DNA of 8,883 nucleotides from Clostridia bacterium (GTDB lineage Bacteria; Bacillota; Clostridia; Christensenellales; Aristaeellaceae). Shown one piece after another: positions 5,639 through 8,883 of the stretch. Each line of letters begins with the position of its first letter. Position 1 is the first letter of the stretch. Location: positions 1-8,883 of the forward strand of contig JAFZLE010000197.1 in the NCBI GenBank assembly GCA_017551645.1, read 5' to 3'. A model generated the notes under the pieces. That model saw only the letters and a program-made list of their open reading frames with translations. It made no database searches and was not told the DNA's origin. Both the position numbers and the translations under genes were made by a program.

Positions 5639-6127
5639 GATAATCTGTTCGTTTACTCTTCTCCCCTGGGCAGGATACTGCTCGCGGGCGGGCGCACAGC
5701 GCTTACCGGGCTTTGGTTCGAGGGACAAAAACACTGCCCTCCACCGCTGAATACCATGCCCGTGACCGCGGCTCCCGGCCCGGTCAGATCCGCCGTCAGG
5801 TGGCTGGACATATACTTTTCCGGAAATACGCCGGACACCGCGCCTCCCCTTGCCCCTGCCGGCACTCCGTTCCAACTCACTGTCTGGGAAACGCTCAAAA
5901 CGATACCTTACGGCGAGACCGTTACCTACGGCGAGCTGGCGCGCAGGCTGGCGCTCAGCACCGGCAGGCCCGTTTCCGCGAGAGCCGTGGGCGGGGCGGT
6001 GGGGCGCAACCCCATATCGATAATCATACCCTGCCACCGGGTCGTTGGCGCCGGCGGCAGACTGACCGGCTACGCGGGCGGGACCCGGCGCAAGCTTTGG
6101 CTGCTGGAACTGGAAAAAAACCGGTAA
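5636..6127 (+). CDS. ogt: Methylated-DNA--protein-cysteine S-methyltransferase
   Basis: A 163-residue DNA repair protein that moves the methyl group from O6-methylguanine (and less well O4-methylthymine) to its own cysteine in a suicide reaction. The acceptor is Cys133 in the signature IIIPCHRVV. Other expected features are the [20 protein letters not shown] segment (residues 77-96), the base-flipping Tyr98 in TYGELA, the Arg116 finger and helix in [11 protein letters not shown] with the Asn125 hinge, and the C-terminal [18 protein letters not shown]. The N-terminal domain (residues 1-65) is short and poorly conserved, as in many bacterial Ogt proteins. The length is close to the usual 155-180. 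There is no AraC-type adaptor domain, so this is a stand-alone enzyme rather than Ada. It stands alone as a one-gene unit with its own promoter and terminator. It could be named ogt or mgt; I cannot tell which subfamily is closer. Confidence 0.95.
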   Translation: MDNLFVYSSPLGRILLAGGRTALTGLWFEGQKHCPPPLNTMPVTAAPGPVRSAVRWLDIYFSGNTPDTAPPLAPAGTPFQLTVWETLKTIPYGETVTYGELARRLALSTGRPVSARAVGGAVGRNPISIIIPCHRVVGAGGRLTGYAGGTRRKLWLLELEKNR

Positions 6128-6140
6128 GCGCCGCGCAAAT

Positions 6141-6177
6141 AAAATAAGATGGAGGGATCTACCCTCCATCTTATTTT
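6141..6177. terminator. Bidirectional terminator between convergent genes
   Basis: Perfect 16-bp arms, AAAATAAGATGGAGGG (6141-6156) and CCCTCCATCTTATTTT (6162-6177), with a 5-nt loop. On the plus strand it is followed by TTTTTT running to TTGTTTTT, ending the methyltransferase transcript 14 bp after its stop. On the minus strand it ends in TTTTATTT, serving the exported-protein gene, whose stop is 10 bp away. The two converging genes share it. Confidence 0.93.
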
Positions 6178-6186
6178 TTGTTTTTA

Positions 6187-8145
6187 TCAGCCGATGCTCT
6201 GGATCAGCTGGTCCAGGATCGCTTCGATAGCCTCAACGGGCAGCTCGGCGCCGCTGATGTGGGCCGCGGGCTCGAGGATGGGCTCATAGCCCAGCTTCAG
6301 CCTGAAGATATCCGCCTGGTAGGCGCCCATCTTCTGGCACACATAAGCTTCGCCCTTATAGGCAGAGCCGTCCATCAGGTACTTGACGCCGGCCACGTAC
6401 TCCATGCCGGCCAGGTTGGCGAACGCTTCATAGCCGGTCTGGCCTTCTTCGTCCGCGATCTGCCTGATGCCCAGCACGTAGGTCATGGTCTGGCCGTTGG
6501 AGGTGACTTCGATGTACCAGGTGAGTCCGGTCTCGGTGAGCTGGGCGGTGCGCACGATGGAAGTGCCGTCGTACAGGTTCACCTTGAGTTCGCCCATCAG
6601 CAGGCTGTAGGGCAGACCCATTCTCATGTCGATAGCCAGAGAGGCGTTAGCCAGCTCCATGCCGTTCGCGGTCAGAGCCAGGCGGTAGACGCTGTCCTCG
6701 CCCATTTCGCCAGTCAGCGCGTAGGTCACGCCGCCGTAAGTCAGGGCAGCATCCAGCTTCATGGTGGCCAGGTCAAGCGCCGCGTCCAGAGTGTAGACCG
6801 GGTACTCGCCGTTGCTGTTCCAGTTGGTCAGGTGAGAATGCAGCTTGATCTCATTGCCTATGGTCACGGTCACGTTGAGCGCGTCCTCGTGCAGCTCCTC
6901 ATTGTCTCTCACGTCAACGGTGAGTTTGAGCTCCACGCCTTCGGCGGTCTGCTCGGTGGTGCCGTAAATGCTCAGGTCAGCGACGGTATTCCCTCTGGTC
7001 TTGACCTCCATGTTCGCTTTGAGCCACTCGGTGCTCATGAGGTCCACATAGCCCCAAGCGTTGACTTCCTGAGTCTTCTCGTTCCTTATGATGTTCTCGT
7101 CGATCACGTCTACGCTGAAATAGCCCTTGTAGTTCTCAATGTCCATCTGGACGAGCACGCTCACCTCATTGGACATATATCCGCGGGTGATCTGCTTAAG
7201 CTTGTAACTGACTTCGATTTCACTGCCGTCCACTTCCGCGCTGTACACATAGTTCAGAGTGGGGGTGTTGAACTCGATGCTGATGTTGCCGTTGGACTCC
7301 ACGTCCAGGCTGAAGTAAGCCAGTTCCTGCTCATCCTGAGTCGCCTTGCCGTAAGCGCTGAGCTCATCGCCGTCGAAATCCACGTCGAACACGACGTTCA
7401 CGCCTTCGATGACGGCATTGAAGCGGCACCAGAAGGTGGAATCGTTGTTGATCTCCACATACAGGTCAAACTCCACGCCCAGGTCGTCCGGAATGGCCTG
7501 CGCGATCTGCGCAACCATAGCCTGCTCGTTGGCTCCGCCCTCGCTCAGGCCGATAATGCTCCACAGCTTGGTGCCGGACAGCGCCGCGAACAGATTGCTG
7601 TCGTTGGCGGCGGCAGCCAGGTAATCCTTAAGGAAGGCAGGGAGATTCTTGTTGGTGATGTTGATGACGATGCCCGTTTCGGTCTGTCCGAAGAGGCCGT
7701 TCTCCATGGCGAACTGTATGAGCTTCATCAGCTCGCTCTGGGCGACCTGGGAAAGCACGCCCATATCCTGCTGATATTCGCCGCTGGACACATAGTTCAC
7801 CAGCGCGACTATGGTCTGCATGTTCTCCTCACCCAGGTACTTCGCGCCCGTGTTGTACAGCGCGTTGCCCAGGTTCTCCGCGGTGATCTCGTACGCCTCG
7901 TCACCGGAAGCGATAACGATGGAAGAAGCGCCGACCTGGGCCAGCACGTTCAGCACGTTGCCCATGATGTTGCCGTCCACGCCAAGCTGGAGGCAGCCGT
8001 CCTCATCGTTATTCCAGGTGGCAACGATGTCCGCCAGGCTGTCGCCCTTATAGGTCGCCTTCGCGGTTATTTTGCCGCCTTCTGCCACGCCCACCATGCC
8101 AAGCAGCATGCACAGGCTCAGCAGCACAGCCAATAACTTTTTCAT
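6187..8145 (-). CDS. Exported protein of 652 residues, function unknown
   Basis: A 652-residue protein with a clear signal peptide: Lys2-Lys3, a hydrophobic core LLAVLLSLCMLLGMVG, and a likely signal peptidase I site after VGVA (residue 21). Cys12 sits inside the hydrophobic core in LSLC, which is not a good lipobox, so I do not call it a lipoprotein. Residues about 25-230 look mainly helical. Residues about 230-620 alternate polar and hydrophobic residues in short strands (LTVDVRDNEELHEDALNVTV, YPVYTLDAALDLATMKLDAA), suggesting stacked beta sheets. The mature part has only three cysteines (51, 240, 603), is acidic and Asn-rich, and has no sortase motif, C-terminal anchor or catalytic motif that I recognise. 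The start has AGGAGG seven bases upstream, with an extended -10 promoter just before it. It is a single-gene unit ended by the 6141-6177 hairpin. It may be a surface or secreted binding protein; I cannot go further. Confidence 0.9.
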   Translation of the reverse strand: MKKLLAVLLSLCMLLGMVGVAEGGKITAKATYKGDSLADIVATWNNDEDGCLQLGVDGNIMGNVLNVLAQVGASSIVIASGDEAYEITAENLGNALYNTGAKYLGEENMQTIVALVNYVSSGEYQQDMGVLSQVAQSELMKLIQFAMENGLFGQTETGIVINITNKNLPAFLKDYLAAAANDSNLFAALSGTKLWSIIGLSEGGANEQAMVAQIAQAIPDDLGVEFDLYVEINNDSTFWCRFNAVIEGVNVVFDVDFDGDELSAYGKATQDEQELAYFSLDVESNGNISIEFNTPTLNYVYSAEVDGSEIEVSYKLKQITRGYMSNEVSVLVQMDIENYKGYFSVDVIDENIIRNEKTQEVNAWGYVDLMSTEWLKANMEVKTRGNTVADLSIYGTTEQTAEGVELKLTVDVRDNEELHEDALNVTVTIGNEIKLHSHLTNWNSNGEYPVYTLDAALDLATMKLDAALTYGGVTYALTGEMGEDSVYRLALTANGMELANASLAIDMRMGLPYSLLMGELKVNLYDGTSIVRTAQLTETGLTWYIEVTSNGQTMTYVLGIRQIADEEGQTGYEAFANLAGMEYVAGVKYLMDGSAYKGEAYVCQKMGAYQADIFRLKLGYEPILEPAAHISGAELPVEAIEAILDQLIQSIG

Positions 8146-8178
8146 ATATTCTCCTCCTTGCGGTAAAATCGCAGTATA

Positions 8179-8207
8179 ATTATATCATGTACCGCCCCAA
8201 AAATAAA
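8179..8207 (-). promoter_or_regulatory. Predicted extended -10 promoter of the exported-protein gene
   Basis: The minus strand carries TGATATAAT (8187-8179), a perfect -10 with the TG extension. The -35 seventeen bases upstream, TTTATT (8207-8202), is poor, which is usual for extended -10 promoters. The predicted start is near 8172, giving a leader of about 27 nt before the ATG at 8145. Confidence 0.68.
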
Positions 8208-8289
8208 TAGCCTTTGGGTTGAGTTTGTATGAAATACGCCTTCCGCCGGCTTTGCGGCAGATCTCGGCATAGTTTACGCCGCATCGGCC

Positions 8290-8883
8290 TCAGCCGCCCC
8301 GCCTTATCTCTTCCGCCATCTCGCTCAGCCGCCTGAGGCGTTTGTTCACGCCGCTTTTGGCCAGAGGAGGATCGCACATCTCGCCCATCTCGCTTAAACT
8401 CGCCTCCGGGTTTTCAAGGCGTATGGACGCGATCTCCAGCGCCCAGTCGGGCAGCTTGTCCCGCCCCAGCGTGCTCAGCAGCAGGCGTATATCCTCCGTC
8501 TGCCTGGCAGCGGATGCGGCGGAGCGGGCGATGTTGCCGCTGTCGCAGTTGGTAAGGCGGTTGGCGCGGTTTTTGATGTCCCGCATTATCCGCGCGTTTT
8601 CCAACCTGAGCCGGGCACCGCCCGCGCCGACCAGCGCGAAAAAGTCACCCACGCTCTCCGCTTCCTTTACGTAGACCACGAACCGCTGCCTGCGGCGGGA
8701 CACTCCCGCCTTTATGCCCGCCTGCGCGCAGATGCCGCTTATGGCCAGCGCCATTTCCTCCCCCGCCGTAGTCAGGCTGACGGAGTATTCCTTGTCCGGG
8801 TCAGACGCCTGCCCCGTCACCAGGAACGCGCTTTTCAGGAACGCGGCGCGGCAGCACTCGTTATTGATTATGTCCGGATGCAC
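8290..8883 (-). CDS. whiA: WhiA, sporulation/cell-division regulator (N-terminus cut by window edge)
   Basis: The C-terminal 197 residues of WhiA; the family is about 310 residues, so roughly 110 are missing beyond the right edge. WhiA combines a degenerate LAGLIDADG homing-endonuclease fold with a C-terminal helix-turn-helix, and it binds DNA. In Streptomyces it controls sporulation genes; in Bacillus it affects cell division and chromosome segregation. Seen here are the LAGLIDADG-like part (NNECCRAAFLKSAFLVTGQA then SDPDKEYSVSL), the middle segment (RRRQRFVVYVKEAESVGDFF and the helix with RLENARIMRDIKNRANRLTN), and the C-terminal HTH (EASLSEMGEMCDPPLAKSGV then NKRLRRLSEMAEEI). The first visible codon (GTG at 8883) is internal, not the start. 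In Bacillota whiA usually follows rapZ and yvcK, which would lie outside the window. No good terminator was found between it and the next gene. Confidence 0.95.
   Translation of the reverse strand: MHPDIINNECCRAAFLKSAFLVTGQASDPDKEYSVSLTTAGEEMALAISGICAQAGIKAGVSRRRQRFVVYVKEAESVGDFFALVGAGGARLRLENARIMRDIKNRANRLTNCDSGNIARSAASAARQTEDIRLLLSTLGRDKLPDWALEIASIRLENPEASLSEMGEMCDPPLAKSGVNKRLRRLSEMAEEIRRGG

Noticed and set aside
6178..8136. A 652-codon open frame on the plus strand opposite the exported-protein gene
   Set aside because: It is in exact codon register with the minus-strand gene and exists because that gene uses no TTA, CTA or TCA codons. The minus-strand frame has a signal peptide, ribosome binding site and promoter; the plus frame has a His/Val-rich product with no family features.
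6187..8145. Lipoprotein reading of the exported protein, with Cys12 as the lipidated residue
   Set aside because: LSLC has Leu instead of Gly/Ala/Ser before the Cys, and the hydrophobic stretch continues after it. A type I cleavage after VGVA fits better.
8290..8883. GTG at 8883 considered as the start of a short 197-residue gene
   Set aside because: The product aligns with the C-terminal part of WhiA and the family has about 110 residues before this point. The gene simply continues beyond the window.

Overview
The window comes from a GC-rich, low-complexity-prone genome of a monoderm Bacillota. Clostridia is the best guess, because ispH is fused to ribosomal protein S1 (a fusion known from that class), whiA is present, and most starts carry strong GGAGG-type ribosome binding sites. 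I cannot name a genus. No tRNA, rRNA, CRISPR array, insertion sequence or attachment site was seen.

Layout, left to right. Positions 1-1391 (minus) hold most of a MATE-family multidrug/cation antiporter whose C-terminus runs off the left edge; this gene is open at the edge and so can be missed by a simple ORF search. Positions 1539-2993 (minus) encode a 484-residue protein with an N-terminal XRE/Cro-type helix-turn-helix, an acidic linker, and eleven complete 28-residue repeats (4 of one type, 7 of another) plus a partial copy. It is preceded by a 66-residue small protein (3006-3206, minus) whose stop codon overlaps the next ribosome binding site, so the two form an operon. A sigma-70-type promoter (3240-3268) and a perfect 21-nt palindrome (3312-3332) lie upstream of this pair. 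Positions 3396-5435 (minus) encode the bifunctional IspH / S1 protein, ended by a strong hairpin (3355-3385). An AGGAGGT sequence followed by an ATG lies exactly at its IspH/S1 boundary.

On the plus strand, 5636-6127 is an O6-methylguanine-DNA methyltransferase with a TTG start and its own promoter, divergent from ispH-rpsA. It converges on 6187-8145 (minus), a 652-residue exported protein of unknown function; a 16-bp-stem bidirectional terminator separates the two. The right edge (8290-8883, minus) is the C-terminal two thirds of WhiA.

Most of the window is ordinary chromosomal housekeeping (isoprenoid synthesis, translation, DNA repair, sporulation/division regulation). The least understood part is the small-protein / repeat-rich HTH operon at 1539-3332, with its palindrome. 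The exported 652-residue protein is the second unknown. Most long plus-strand reading frames in the window are antisense images of the minus-strand genes.
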